The notes: generated by a model from the sequence alone, not told the origin. 64,000 nucleotides of DNA from Pyrenula massariospora (GCA_021030905.1 JAGFMI010000005.1:744001-808000), one strand, 5' to 3'; shown: positions 47,962 through 59,430, counted from the first letter of the stretch. Program-made: numbers and translations.

Positions 47962-49416
47962 TCATCCCCTCCTCCCTCCTCCCCCCCGTCCCCACCGCCC
48001 AACAAACCTCCTCTCCGCCCTCCCCCCCTCTTCCAGCCTCCCCTCCACCTCCCCCCCAATCCCCTCGATCTCCTTCCCCAGCCGCGTCACCCGCGCGCTC
48101 ATCTGCGCTAGCTCTCTCTGGATCTCTTCTTCTTCGTCTTCTTCGTCATCTTTGTGCTTGCCGTGCACGGCGGTGGCGAGGAGGTCTGACGCGTCGCGCA
48201 GGGGTTGTAGGGTGTGCGAGAGGATCGAGGAGCATGGGTCGGGGGAGGTGGGGGATGGGGCGAGGTGCGAGGTGCGCGTGTGGATCGCGTGGATGAGGGA
48301 GGGGTGGGAGTGGGGGTTGCCTGCTGTGGAGGGGATGCCGAGGTGTTGGAGGAGGGGTTCTAGGGATGGCGGGATCGTCGTCGTGTTTGTTGTTGGGGTG
48401 GGTTCGGGCTGGCGGGTGGTGGGATTTTGGGACGTAGCGTTCAGTTGGGCGGCGGTCTGGGTGATGTCTTCGAGGGCGGTGGAGTAGGCGTGGAGGGATT
48501 CGAGGTGGTCGGAGAGGTCGTTCATGCGGGTTGTGAGGTGGGTGAGGGTGTTTGATATCTGCATGCAGCGTAGTTGGTTAGCTCGTGCTTTGTAGAACAA
48601 GATGCATACTCCATCGTTCCATGCATGACAATAAGAAAGAGCGAATCCTACATGTTCTCTGTGCTCCCTCCGCGCCGCCCTCTGCGCCTCCTGATCCCGC
48701 CTCAGCCCCCCACGAATAGGCCCAGTAAACTTATTCTCAACAAACATCTGCGCCAGCCCCCCGATCTCCGGGTGCAGCGACTCGATATCCGCGACGACAT
48801 CCGCCTCACTCTCACCCTCCCCCTCCACCCCCTTCCCGTCTTCTCCCCTTCCCCCCTCAAGCCCCTCGAGAAAAACCCGATCCAACCGACACACAACCTC
48901 CTCCCTCAAACACCCCGCCAAAAGCTCCGCCAGCCTCCCCACCCTCTCCACCCTCTCCTTCATCTTCCCCCCATCCTCCCCCTCCGCCTCCACCCCGTCG
49001 ACCCCCAAACCATCCAAAACCTCATCATCGCCCCCCAAAACCCTCCCCACAACCCCCCTCACCTTCCCTTTCCTCGCCGCAACCTCATCCCGCAGCCCCC
49101 GCAGCCTCTCATTCAGAGCGAGAGAGAGCTCCTCCGTCTCGAAGCGCAGGGCCTGCGCCGAGGCGGCGTGGCGGCGGGCAAACGTCGAGGTGAAGCGGGT
49201 GTGGGCGTGGGTTGTGAAGGTGGTGCGGGATTTGAGGGCGGCGAGGGCGGCGAGTGCGTCGGATTGGGGGTTGGTGATGGTTGGGGGGTCTGATGAGGGG
49301 GGAGAAGGGGGACGGTGGTGGTGGTGGGGACGGGTTGTTGACGTGGAGCCGTAGCGTGGGCCGGCGGTTGTTGTAATTTTTGTGGGATGAGCCGAGGGTT
49401 TGGTTGAGGGGTTCAT
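47962..49416 (-). CDS. Coiled-coil protein of unknown function
   Basis: Exons 49416-48652 and 48558-47962 around a 93-bp intron (GTAGGA...GCAG, with a GCTAAC branch-like site), giving 453 residues. The intron length is a multiple of three and contains no in-frame stop, so a retained form with 31 extra residues is possible. The N-terminus is His/Pro/Ser-rich (STTRPHHHHRPPSPPSS). Helical, coiled-coil-prone segments follow (LRFETEELSLALNERLRGLR; ISNTLTHLTTRMNDLSDHLE) and a Glu-rich segment near the C-terminus (DDEEDEEEEIQRELAQMSAR) before a Gly/Arg-rich end. C-rich codon bias leaves the opposite strand open over 240 codons. I do not recognise the family. Confidence 0.68.
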   Translation of the reverse strand: MNPSTKPSAHPTKITTTAGPRYGSTSTTRPHHHHRPPSPPSSDPPTITNPQSDALAALAALKSRTTFTTHAHTRFTSTFARRHAASAQALRFETEELSLALNERLRGLRDEVAARKGKVRGVVGRVLGGDDEVLDGLGVDGVEAEGEDGGKMKERVERVGRLAELLAGCLREEVVCRLDRVFLEGLEGGRGEDGKGVEGEGESEADVVADIESLHPEIGGLAQMFVENKFTGPIRGGLRRDQEAQRAARREHREHVGFALSYCHAWNDGVCILFYKARANQLRCMQISNTLTHLTTRMNDLSDHLESLHAYSTALEDITQTAAQLNATSQNPTTRQPEPTPTTNTTTIPPSLEPLLQHLGIPSTAGNPHSHPSLIHAIHTRTSHLAPSPTSPDPCSSILSHTLQPLRDASDLLATAVHGKHKDDEEDEEEEIQRELAQMSARVTRLGKEIEGIGGEVEGRLEEGGRAERRFVGRWGRGGGGRRG

Positions 49417-50215
49417 CGTGATGGGCTCTTCTTTTCTTGTTTTTATTTCTGTTTCTCGGTCTTGAAGGATGGGAAAGGCCGGGGATGCTCTTGTTGCTGC
49501 CCCCTTAGAGAGATGAGAATGTCCCACAGCTCAGGATGAAAGGGTTTTTTACTTGTCTAGTTTTCAACCGAACATTAACATATTTTGATTCTGCCGGTAG
49601 AAAACGATGATCTGGCTGATTGTCTACTGGGTTTAGGTGTGAAGTACGAGACGTTGATAATTGTTTTGCGAAGTTGAAAGATGGGGATAAAAGCGCGTTT
49701 CGCGTTCAACCGAACCCCCTTTTCAGTCCCTTTTTCCCCGCCTTCAGAATGGAGACCACAGCGAGGAGAAAGGAGTATTGGATTCTATGTCACAAGATTT
49801 TTACCGCAGGATACCACTAGACACCCTTGCAAAAGCTTCTACCATGAGGTTTTTGAGTTTACTAGGGAAGATCAGCTAGTAGCCAATCTCGATTGATCCG
49901 TCCTCACTAGACATCATCTCCTAGAATAACTAGATGATGGCCTTATTACAACTACAAGCACGACATATTCCCCGTTGTTCTACGATACCTACCCCGATAT
50001 TTGCCACTGGTATATAGGTTTGAAGGTAGATGGGCAGATCCTGCGGATACAACTCCTCTCTATTTATGTGCTTAGGGATGGTGGAGTCATCACTCGTGAG
50101 CTTGCCTGACAAGTACGATTGCTGGCTATGGACCAGGGAGGCCATGAAGTGCCGCCTACCATAGATACACTGAATGTCCCATTCAAGCTTTGACAGGCGC
50201 CGGATCACGGTATAA
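49417..50215. other. Intergenic, no gene seen
   Basis: Promoter of the coiled-coil gene and 3' region of the next minus-strand gene. Short frames only. Confidence 0.5.
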
Positions 50216-51976
50216 CTATCTCTGGTCTGGTGGACTGCTCAAAGCCCCTTCCTGGTCAACGTCCTCAAAAGCCAGTGACCAATCATCCACATCCCTGAAC
50301 TTCTGTCGCAATTGTGCTGCTTCTTCCCCTACCTCGGCCACCTTAGAGCCACCGACCAGGGAAGAATCTTCTAACGTATCTAATGGTTGATTTTCCTTGT
50401 CGCTTTCGATTATAGAGGTACCGTCTCGCCGGCGGGAGGAAGTGTAAGTATTTCGTCGCTTTGGCTGTGCGGATGGCGGCTGTGAAGATTGCTTAGCAGC
50501 TCTATGCGGTGGCGGCGGTGTTACTCTGGACGGGCTCGTACTTGTAGTGTTCAGTTTCCCGTTTTTCTGAGTACTATTGCGCTCAATTGCGCCCTTTTGG
50601 TGCGCTACAGTAGCTTTCCCTCTCTTACTAGATGGTTGCACTGACCTCCGATTGCTAGCAGGCTTCGTCTCGCGCCGCTTCTTATTTGTAGCAACAAAAC
50701 TCGAGTCGTGGTCATCGGTGGCCTCGCCGTCGTCAGATGCGTTGCTGGAGTCTTGGGGAATATCGAAATCGTCTCTCTGCTTCTGTTGTCTCAACCGACG
50801 ACCCTTCCGAGGTTGTGGCATAAGCTTCTCCAGTGCTTGTGTCGAAGGTTGTCTAGCAGTAGTAGTTCCACTCTGCTTACTCGTCTTAGCGTTCTTGAGT
50901 CTTGTTGTGGCATGTGACTGAGTACTATTTCGTCCGTGTTTTGAAGATGATTTATGGGCTAGCTCGTTCTGTGACGGACTACTGCTCTGGGGTGGGGCAA
51001 AAGTATCGCTGTCCCGTCTCTTGATTGCATCCTTCTCTTTTGAGTGCCTGGGAGTCGATGGTAGATCGAGAGGTAATACAATGTCTGCTTCATCTGAGCT
51101 TTCGTCTTCCTTGTTCGATCGGGATTTTAAATTGCTTCCATGCTTGACATTGTGTCGAGGTCTTGAAAGTGATGATTGTGCAGAGGGTGGTCTAGAACTG
51201 CCCATATTGGAGCCATAGGCTTTGGACGAGCCCAACTGAGGCCGAGATATTGCCTTTGATGTTTCGTAAGGGGTGGATTCACCATTTGGCTCAAGGTCGT
51301 CAAGGTCGTCCATATCGTCCATATCGTCCAATGTATTGTCATCTTGCAGGTTGAGGTTGGACATGATACTTGGTTGACGAGGCCGCCGTCTAACATTGGC
51401 TAGGACCGAATCGCCAAGAAGAGGAGTTGATGTTGCTCCGGTCCCAATTAAGGAAACTTGCGACGAAGGGGAAGGTTTTGACCTAGCCGCTACCGGGATA
51501 GATGAAGACTTTTCCAGGACTTTCAATTGACCAGACTGCGCAGGCTTGACACTGGCTTGTTGATCTCTTTCATTTTCTCTGGCTGGCGAAGGCTGCATGG
51601 CTCTGCTCCGGTAACTTTCTGGATTGTTTCCTATCTTCCTCTTCTTCCCACTGAAACCCGATCCCTCCGGCGGTCCATCGCTAGATCTTTTCTTTTTAGC
51701 CTCTTGATGCTTCTCCCATCCTAATTCATCGCCAACACCTAATCCGCCTGAAGCGAAGATTTCTTTCGGCGGTACACCTCTGCGATTGCGTGTAGTCTTT
51801 TTCACTTTGACGAATTCGTCGCTCTCGTCGCTGGGTACAAGGACGCGTCCAATTGGCTTGTGTTCCACTTGGCGGGCTAGAAAAGTTCGAGGCGACTCAT
51901 GCTGGCTATTTGCGACGCGTGTTGGTTTGCTGTTTGGCTGCGCGACCTTCATCCGCCGCACAGGTGGGCGGGGCAT
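50216..51976 (-). CDS. Large disordered, probably nuclear protein of unknown function
   Basis: Single exon, 586 residues from ATG 51976. Almost the whole protein is low-complexity: Ser/Pro/Arg/Lys-rich with several basic clusters that could be nuclear localisation signals (SGKKRKIG, TNKKRRETK, PRKGRRLRQQKQR). Distinct short segments that look conserved are RVLVPSDESDEFVKVKK near the N-terminus, RRRPRQPSIMSNLNLQDDNT followed by an Asp/Met/Leu repeat (DDMDDMDDLDDLE), and the C-terminal AQLRQKFRDVDDWSLAFEDV. The architecture (disorder plus a few linear motifs) suits a chromatin or kinetochore-type scaffold, but no domain supports a specific role and I do not name one. Confidence 0.72.
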   Translation of the reverse strand: MPRPPVRRMKVAQPNSKPTRVANSQHESPRTFLARQVEHKPIGRVLVPSDESDEFVKVKKTTRNRRGVPPKEIFASGGLGVGDELGWEKHQEAKKKRSSDGPPEGSGFSGKKRKIGNNPESYRSRAMQPSPARENERDQQASVKPAQSGQLKVLEKSSSIPVAARSKPSPSSQVSLIGTGATSTPLLGDSVLANVRRRPRQPSIMSNLNLQDDNTLDDMDDMDDLDDLEPNGESTPYETSKAISRPQLGSSKAYGSNMGSSRPPSAQSSLSRPRHNVKHGSNLKSRSNKEDESSDEADIVLPLDLPSTPRHSKEKDAIKRRDSDTFAPPQSSSPSQNELAHKSSSKHGRNSTQSHATTRLKNAKTSKQSGTTTARQPSTQALEKLMPQPRKGRRLRQQKQRDDFDIPQDSSNASDDGEATDDHDSSFVATNKKRRETKPASNRRSVQPSSKRGKATVAHQKGAIERNSTQKNGKLNTTSTSPSRVTPPPPHRAAKQSSQPPSAQPKRRNTYTSSRRRDGTSIIESDKENQPLDTLEDSSLVGGSKVAEVGEEAAQLRQKFRDVDDWSLAFEDVDQEGALSSPPDQR

Positions 51977-52494
51977 TGTGTTTTCAAATCAGCAAGAGTT
52001 CAGGTTGAAACGGATTCATGTGCACAACGCAAATGAAATACAAGACACAATGGCAAAGAACGCGCGTCTAAATTTGTGATTTGTGAAATTCGCGACGAAA
52101 TCGTGGTGACGAAGTATGTTATGTTGAAGCTTGGGGAAGATGCGGTGTTGATGTCTATCGCGCGTGGCATTTGCGTGGCCGCACTATCTAATCTTAGGGT
52201 GCCACTGGTGCGCTCCACTAACATGGCGGTTTCAAAGATGCTCGTAGGCACAACTACAATTTGGATAACAAGAGTGTAACATCCACAGGAATTCAATGCT
52301 ACGATTGCAAGATGTATGCGCTAGAAAATCAGCAGAAAGGTGTAGATTTGAAATTTGAAAAGAACCCCAAGAACAAGCCTGCGCCGTCCAATGTTTTATT
52401 GAAAAAGTTCAAACGCCTCTCGCTAAACGCTTCTTCAACATGAAGTTAGAATTCATGCTAGCTCCTACACTTGTCATTGTCCAGACAGTCAGTC
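51977..52494. other. Intergenic, nothing recognised
   Basis: About 520 bp between the promoter of the disordered-protein gene and the 3' end of the antiporter gene. Confidence 0.5.
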
Positions 52495-54082
52495 TCAATG
52501 GCCACCTTCGGTACCAGCACCCTCTTCTGTACCGGTGCCGGATATGGCTCCTCCATGAGCTGTGGAAATTTGGCTAGGATTTGGATAGTACCAGGTCGCA
52601 ACTGCAATAAGAGTGTACACAAACTACAGCTAGGTCAATGGTTGTCCCACAGCAAAATAAGAAGATGGAAGCACTTACGACACAAAGAATGCCTTCTAGA
52701 TAGTTGCTCTTGCCGTCCCGAAGAAAGTTGCCAACCACCAGAATGGTAAGGACAAGAAGGACGACGAAGAAGATCTCAAAGTTGAGATCCATGGGCTTAT
52801 CCAGTCCCCAGCCAACAAGGACAACAAGTGGGGCATTGAGCAAGGCGGTCTGTATCGAAGGTCCAAGACAGTGGAAAAGAGCGAAGTTCTGTACATTAGT
52901 AAGTTTGTGTACCGAAGCTCATTTGTAGGACTTACAATCTGGTTATCCCATGCTTCGTCGATGGCGGTGAGATGTTCAGCTGCTTTCTCGACGAGAGGAA
53001 CCTGGAGCAATTAATAAATTTCATGGAAATCAGGTCAGTTTTCGTACCAGGATCAGACCCATAAATGCATCAGGGACATGTTTCTTCTCAACCATGAATT
53101 CGATCTGCTCGACCAAAAAGACAGCAAGAAGCGATACCAAGGCCAGAGAAAGCAATATCGCAAAAACACACTCGGTAAAGGTAAGCTTGCTTTTGACCAA
53201 GTCCTTATGCTTGTCACGATCGTTCTGCTCATCGATTTCGAGAACTTCGTCGAAGATACCGTGGTTGCTTCTGGCATTGAAAAACATGAAAACTAGGAAC
53301 GCGACAAGCAAGATAACAGCAGTGGCTTGGCTGATTTTTAACGTATTTTCCCGTAGCATGTCCGCGGTGAACACGTGTTCGCCTTCGCCTTCTGATGTGA
53401 ATGAAGACAATGCTGAGTTGAAGGCGCTGGGAATGAGGAGAGCAAAGGCTGCAACCAAAAGGAGACCGCTGCCGACTTCGCTGATAGCTTCGTGGAAAGA
53501 CTGCTCATCATTTCGGAGGCCACCAACATAGAAGCAAAGGCCGAGGCAAAGCAGAAGATTTGTAAGTATGGATCCCAATATGGCTGCTTGTATGACGGGA
53601 ACAAAATTGCCGGTTCCATTATCCTTTTTGATCAGAACCATGAACAGGACAATTTCAACGACACTTCCGAGAGTGACTTCCAGCAGTATACCAAACACTT
53701 TGCTAAGTTTCCGGGCAAGTTCTTGACCAGCAAATCCAAGTAGATTGGCGGCTGGAATTATACCAAGATAGCTGAGCGCAAATATAGTGGTATGCATTTC
53801 TTTGTCGGCATAATGTACAGCGATGGCAGCAGGAACGAAGGGCCAGAGAATGTTGACGACCATAGACACCGTGGAGGTGCTGCGACCAGCGACTCCCAAA
53901 AATTTGAGAGGATGAATGCCCTTCCTGCCGCTTTCTCCCTCTGGTTTGATGCCAGGAGTAACCTTGTGACCATTATGGTTGTACGTAGGGAGTATATGGT
54001 GCTTTCGAGGTGTCTTTTCATTATTAGGGGCGTCACCGTCCTCCATTGCGTTAACCTCCGCTGCGTTATTGCGTCGGAACAT
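52495..54082 (-). CDS. CAX-family cation/proton exchanger, divergent Vcx1-like
   Basis: Probable vacuolar or endomembrane Ca2+/H+ antiporter. Exons 54082-53048, 53001-52936, 52888-52679 and 52623-52495 (introns 46, 47 and 55 bp) give 479 residues. About 60 soluble N-terminal residues precede 11 or so hydrophobic segments. The first alpha-repeat region reads GILLEVTLGSVVEIVLFMVL and the second reads VEKAAEHLTAIDEAWDNQIN, then LFHCLGPSIQTALLNAPLVV and LDKPMDLNFEIFFVV. Family shape and the MDLNFE and NYLEGILC motifs are clear, but the Asn of the usual GN-A/S-VE and GNAAEH motifs is missing in both repeats (LGSVVE, EKAAEH). Ion choice may therefore differ from classical Vcx1. The acidic loop typical of CAX is short. 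Confidence 0.88.
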
Positions 54083-55111
54083 TTTGCGTGACGCCTATTG
54101 TAGAGGTAGGTAGGGTTCTAGAGATAGCTGAAATGTAACTGCGAGAAGCGCTAAAAGGAGTAATTGAACTTTTTGGTCGCTAGAAATTCGAATTGCTCGG
54201 GAGAAACAGGTAGGGAGCTCAGGGACGGTCTTCAGGGAGCGGTTAGTGTTGAGGGAGCTGAGGTGAAAGAGATATTTCAAAGCATGACGCACGCCTAGGG
54301 AGTGAAGGACGAAGCGTCAGTAAGACGAGCGGTCGTCGGGAAGAAAGAAAGAAAGAGAGTCACGAAGGAAATCAAGCAAATCAAGCAACTGTGCCAAAAA
54401 GTGGGAAATTGCCAAGCGAATGTCAGCCGATGCTTGAATGTGTCGTGTTGTTTGGAGGCCCATCAGAGGTTCGATTTCGAGGCGCCCAGACGCCTCCTGC
54501 AGCAGAATCCACCGACCGATCGCTTTGGCCCACAGCGCCTCGCTTGGGGCTCCAGTTTCTCCTTTCGATCTCTACAATCTACTTCACTGGTTCATGTTTA
54601 AAGCTGTTCGCCCGGTCGTTGGAAGGAGGCAGTACGCATTGCATTGTTTTCAATGCTCGGCTCTATGACCATCGAGCCATAGATCCTCTACAACGCTCCT
54701 CCGAACCCGATCTCAGGGATGAGCTTCGATGGTTAGGGTCCTTGGCAACCGCCAGTTCCAAGGAAAAGGAGTTCTTGGCGTGTGAATATGGGGCCAGCCT
54801 GACGCCGGGCCGAAAATGACTGAGAAAGGAACAACGGGATAGAGAGCAGATTCACTGTCACTTATCTAGGACCACGGCTATGATTTCCACCTTAGATTCA
54901 CGCTCAGCGAGGCTTCTCTGCTCCGATATCCGAACTGTCGCCACATAGACCGACGATTTCTCTTAGTATCTATGTATTGGCTAGCTATTGGATTCACTGT
55001 CGTCCGCCTGCAGTACCAAGGCAGCGTCGATATTTTTGATAGCCTTCCCGTCCATGGGTAAATGCATTCGGAGAGTCCCGAGAATGGCAAAAAACTCCTT
55101 AGATGCGCATG
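54083..55111. other. Intergenic, no supported gene
   Basis: About 1 kb: antiporter promoter and prolidase 3' region. A plus-strand frame of 142 codons (54391-54819) lacks any motif. An AG-rich patch (repeated GAAA) lies near 54340-54390. Confidence 0.45.
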
Positions 55112-56554
55112 TCACAACTTCGGTGCGGTCGTCAAGTTATCATATCCCTTTTCCGTGATCACGACATCATCCTCTATTCGCACTCCCCCTACCTCCCAGT
55201 ATTTCTCGACCACCTCCGCGTTGATGTACTTCCCCATCTCCGAATCTTTCATCGCCGGCTCTACGATGAACCTGCAGAAGTAGACCTGCCGAATGTTAGA
55301 CAAATTATTCCTAAGAGAGCAAGGCAACACTCACACCAGGTTCGACAGTGATCACGCATCCAGCCGGAAGCTTCCCTCTCACTCTCAGATATCGGAACAT
55401 GGGATCTTTGTCGGCGTAATTGGGATTTCCTCCTGTATCATGCGTATCCATTCCCAGGTAGTGACCAAGACCGTGGGGGAAGAACGCCGTACTGACTCTC
55501 TTGTCGAATATTTCGGTCTCACTCCCTACCAGGATACCTGCAGCTTTGAGACCCCGGATGGCAACCTTGTGTGCATTCTCATGGACTGCTTCCCAAGACA
55601 CGCCAGCTTTCAGCATACTAAAACAAGATTTCTGCATCTCGTCAACAATGTCGTAGATGATCTTAGACTCCTTCGTAAACGTGCCGGAAATGGGGAATGT
55701 CCTGGTAACATCAGCGCAATAGCATGAATACTCTCCAGCGGCATCGATGAGGAGATTCAATCTGTTGGCGAGAGGCTCGTCGTTTTTGACATAATGCAAT
55801 GTAGCTGCATTCGTACCGCTCGCAATAATCGGGTGGTATGCCAGATCAGGAAAGCCGCAACCTATAGTCTTGGACACAAAAGTAGCCTCGAGTTCACATT
55901 CATTCTTTGCCGATTTCGCCTGTTCGACAACAGCAGCATGTGCGGTGGCTGTGACATCATTGGCTCTTCGAAGGAGAGCAATTTCATATTCGTCCTTCAC
56001 CACTCGGCAATCCTCGATAGCCTTCTTCACCGCAGTGCCATCAATTTGATTGAATCTCAGCAGCTTTACATGTGGAGACCTCTGCTCTTCAAGGGTGAAA
56101 ATGATAGCTTCGGAAGTAGATTCCATGAAATCATGCACGCCATCAGAAGTCTTGCAGTCGTCCACGTCGTACTTCTCTAGAGCTTCTTTGGGCATTAATG
56201 GTAAGCCTGACCAAATGACAGAGTCTGGGTCAATCGGAGGAATGAAAAGGGTGAGCTTGTCTGTCGGGACCTGGTAAGTAACGTAGCAGTCCGGTACTTC
56301 AACGCCGGAAAGGTAATAGAAATATCGTCGTTGCCTAGTAAATCCAGGTTAGATCTAAGAACGGATACTGAGGAGCAATGATGCAACCTGAAAGGTGCTG
56401 TCTCGTCATTATCTTCCTTGTTGCGAGTTTTTTGACCTTCAAGGTAAATGATGGCCTTGCTCATATCATGGCCAGCATTTTTGAGATATTCAGTCACCTT
56501 CCTCGCATGGGCTTTTGCTGGGTATTTCCCGGCCAAGGGATCTTTTGAGCTCAT
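55112..56554 (-). CDS. Xaa-Pro aminopeptidase / prolidase, peptidase family M24B
   Basis: Metal-dependent peptidase cleaving Xaa-Pro bonds in short peptides, probably cytosolic. Exons 56554-56388, 56334-55335 and 55285-55112 (introns 53 and 49 bp) give 446 residues. The N-terminal creatinase-like domain starts [16 protein letters not shown] and includes [17 protein letters not shown] at the first splice. The catalytic pita-bread fold carries all five expected metal ligands: two Asp in [20 protein letters not shown], His in [15 protein letters not shown], Glu in VEPGVYF at the second splice, and Glu in [10 protein letters not shown]. This is the layout of fungal PEPP/prolidase enzymes. An upstream exon is possible, but the chosen ATG aligns well with the expected start of the domain. 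Confidence 0.93.
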
Positions 56555-56933
56555 TCTACGATCAAAAAAATATGACGCTGACTGAAAAACTGCAGTCAGA
56601 GCTATTGTGATATTGTCGATCGTACCGTTTGACATAGAATAAGTTGCGGTAGGATCTCCGAAGGCTTTGCTCGCCGATATGGAAGCCCCGCAAGCGTTTA
56701 ACACCAATTAGGATAGATTGACTGATAAAGTCAAGTCTTGTTGTGATTTCTTAGCCCGCTCGACAGTAAGATACTAATAGCTAGCCCAAACCCTATATAT
56801 GTACAAAAAAATGCCCAACTCTCGCGCTTGTGTATTTGAGGCTAATCGAAGCGTATCTTTTGTCGGAAACCGAGCAGCTATCCAAGTTCGGCGTCTGAAG
56901 GATCTAGGGATAGGTCTGGGGTTATCTACAAAT
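56555..56933. other. Short intergenic, nothing recognised
   Basis: Prolidase promoter and 3' region of the App1-like gene. A minus-strand open frame runs 153 bp upstream of the chosen prolidase ATG, from 56707; it is probably not translated. Confidence 0.45.
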
Positions 56934-58571
56934 TTACAATGAAGAGAAGAACGCCGCGCCAAATAATGCAAGCATGCCACTAATGTACAGTGTCCGATAG
57001 CTGTCCCTGGGATGGACCTGGCCGGCAGCGCTGCCAATATGAAAGGGCAGTCCTTGATAGTCGAAGGTGACATGTTGTTGGACCGTTGCATTTACGCATT
57101 GCCCGTTCTCGATGTCAAGATTCCTCAGGTCGTCCTAGAATTAAGCAACATTAGGACTGATCTCGATAAGCAAGACATTAGAGGGACTCACAGGAACATT
57201 GAAGAACATGTAGGTCTGGGGCTTCAAGTTCTTGAAACCTTTAGTATTGTAAGGAAACTTGTCCCCTGAGTCTGTGGAGGAAGTGTTCCGTAAGAAGATA
57301 CACTGCACCTGGCCAGGGAAATCTGTAGCCATCTCAGGATAATCGCTCATGACATCGCTGTTGCTTGTGTCGGCAACAAGAATGAACTTGCGGGTTGGGA
57401 AAGTCTGGAAAACTTTTTGGAGAAGGAATTTCCGGATTGATAACGTAGCGCTCACATCGCTGAAGTTGAGAGGGCGTGTATCAAAGCTTCCTCCTGGATA
57501 AGTTTTGTAGATAAAGTCCATGTAATTTCTTGTTACTTGCTCTGGCGTTGTGGTCAAGTAGTGGAAATGCATATCTGGAAGAGTCCGGGACCAATTGGCG
57601 TAAATTTCTGGCATGTTCATCCAAGGAGTGAACGGTCGAGCGAAGGAATTCAATAGACCCTCTTTCGGCTGATAGATCTTTGTGATACGGAGGATGTCAT
57701 CAATGTCGCTGATGACGGTAAGACCACTCGTAGGAACCAAGTACGACGTTGCATTTCCGGTTAGAGTGCCGTTGGTGAACACATTCACGCGTTGAGGAGA
57801 TCTTGTTGCATTTCCAGGTATCAGGCCACCACCGGTGACATTTTGCAAAGCCACAAACGAGTCGTAGTCACCTTCAGGGGTAGTCACGTATGGGAGTGTA
57901 ATAGTCTGATTGCCTCCAGGTGGAGTGATTCCCCCTCCACCCCCAGACTCCCCGCTAGAGCCAGCTGACGGCGCAGGACGTACATCAAAAGTAACATTCT
58001 TGGTATCTTGTTGAACTACAAAAATCTCTCTTGTGAGGTTCACAGCTTGCGCAGATTGGCTGGGAGGAAGCTCCTGAACGGAAGTGCCGATGAGGAACAC
58101 GTTGGCAAGGCGATTGATCGTGTCATTCGAAATGTCCGGGGTCTTGTAAACATTGCCGTGGAATCGCAAATTCCAACCTCCTTCAGTCCAATTTCCATAA
58201 CCTGGTATATTCAAGACTTCAGTCGGCTTCGCATCCAAATCCGTGCTGCTCACACCAGCTGAGCTTAAAACCGCATCTCCCGTGGGAAAGCCTTGAAAGA
58301 AATTTGGGACGCCGCTGGCGACAAAGGAGGGGATGTCAGAACCAAGAGCTGAGAGAACATCGCCGACGTCGGATTTGATATCATCAACAATGCCTCTTCG
58401 GTATCTGTAGGTTCGTGTAGGTTGCGGTTGGCCAGGAGGAGGAGTCACCAAAGGTATCTCTGGCTCATCGAAGAGCCTAGGAGTAGGGACAAGGGTCTGT
58501 AGCGTAGAAGTTGGAGAAGCGAATGTAGATTGAAGGAACGGAAGTAGGAAAATGATTGATAACGTCGCCAT
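56934..58571 (-). CDS. Secreted or GPI-anchored App1-domain (DUF2183) phosphatase-like protein
   Basis: Exons 58571-57192 and 57134-56934 (intron 57 bp) give 526 residues. A signal peptide (MATLSIIFLLPFLQSTFA) and many N-glycosylation sequons (NWT, NDT, NLT, NVT, NQT, NAT, NGT) indicate the secretory route. The App1/phosphatidate-phosphatase-like HAD domain starts near residue 280: LTVISDIDDILRITKIYQP, then NSFARPFTPWMNMPEIYANW, FHYLTTTPEQVTRNYMDFIY, and FPTRKFILVADTSNSDVMSD. The two Asp of the HAD DxDxT loop are present, but the Thr is Ile (DIDDI). The C-terminus ends in a hydrophobic run (LYISGMLALFGAAFFSSL) after a small-residue region (GSAAG), fitting a GPI-anchor signal or a single TM. 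Activity on phosphatidate is established only for distant intracellular App1. Confidence 0.85.
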
Positions 58572-59430
58572 TGCCTATGCCGCCAGCACTTTGCGGCCGA
58601 CCTGGAGCAAACAGACTGTCAGCTCATCGTTGGAAATTCCGGATGGGAAGATGCGGGTAACGTTTTGCGGTAAACACGCAACGGTCCCAGGAACCAAGAT
58701 CTGGTTTGCGGGCCCCTGGTCTCCAAGTGCATCTCCGCATTACCGATGAAGAAAGGTTAGCAACTTACTCGTGCGGTCAAATTTTGGATCCTGTTTCCGT
58801 TCTACACGGGTAAAGATAATCGGCTCGATACAGATGATGTTCGACGGCGTCCCGTCAATCTTAAAAGTAAGCCATTTGTCCACGCTTTCCTGGACCAGAT
58901 TAAAAGGGGCCATTCCTAGTAAGCTGGACCGGGAAGTTGCAACGTCATTCACGTTTCAAATGTCAACCTGGCTCCATTGGCAAGTCCGACCAAATAAGAG
59001 GATATTCCAAATCCGCTTGCATCGAACAACTTCGGACGAGATTTTCTACTGTTACGTGCAATTTTATGCGATGCACGTACAAAGTCACGCCTAGACTTAG
59101 CTACATATACCAGATATGAACATGCGGGAGAGGAGCCGACGAATTGTAAGTTGCGATGGGCCATTGCTGCTTGGAGCCTGTCCTTCGTTTAGGCTACGTG
59201 TAGGCGAGCGCATAGACCTACTATTTACATGGAGAACAGGTAGTGTATTGGCGGCATCTGCACCTGCAAGCTTGCGGTGGAGCAGTCGCCTTTGAACAAG
59301 CCTCGTCGCGCCTTGTCACTACGACTTAGCGGTACTAGACACAAACTTTGTAGCCCTCGACTTTATTCTTCATGGATCAACATCAAGTCCTGTGTGTTTG
59401 GGGGCGTAGTGGCATCTCGTATGAGCCTCT
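58572..59430. other. Intergenic, nothing recognised
   Basis: About 860 bp with the promoter of the App1-like gene and the 3' region of TIP41. Short frames of 60-107 codons carry no motif. Confidence 0.5.

Noticed and set aside
48574-49293. 239-codon plus-strand frame opposite the coiled-coil gene
   Set aside because: Composition (Pro/Leu/His, then Gly) is that of an antisense shadow of C-rich codons; no motif.
54391-54819. 142-codon plus-strand frame between the antiporter and prolidase genes
   Set aside because: No domain or signal; overlaps another frame of similar quality.
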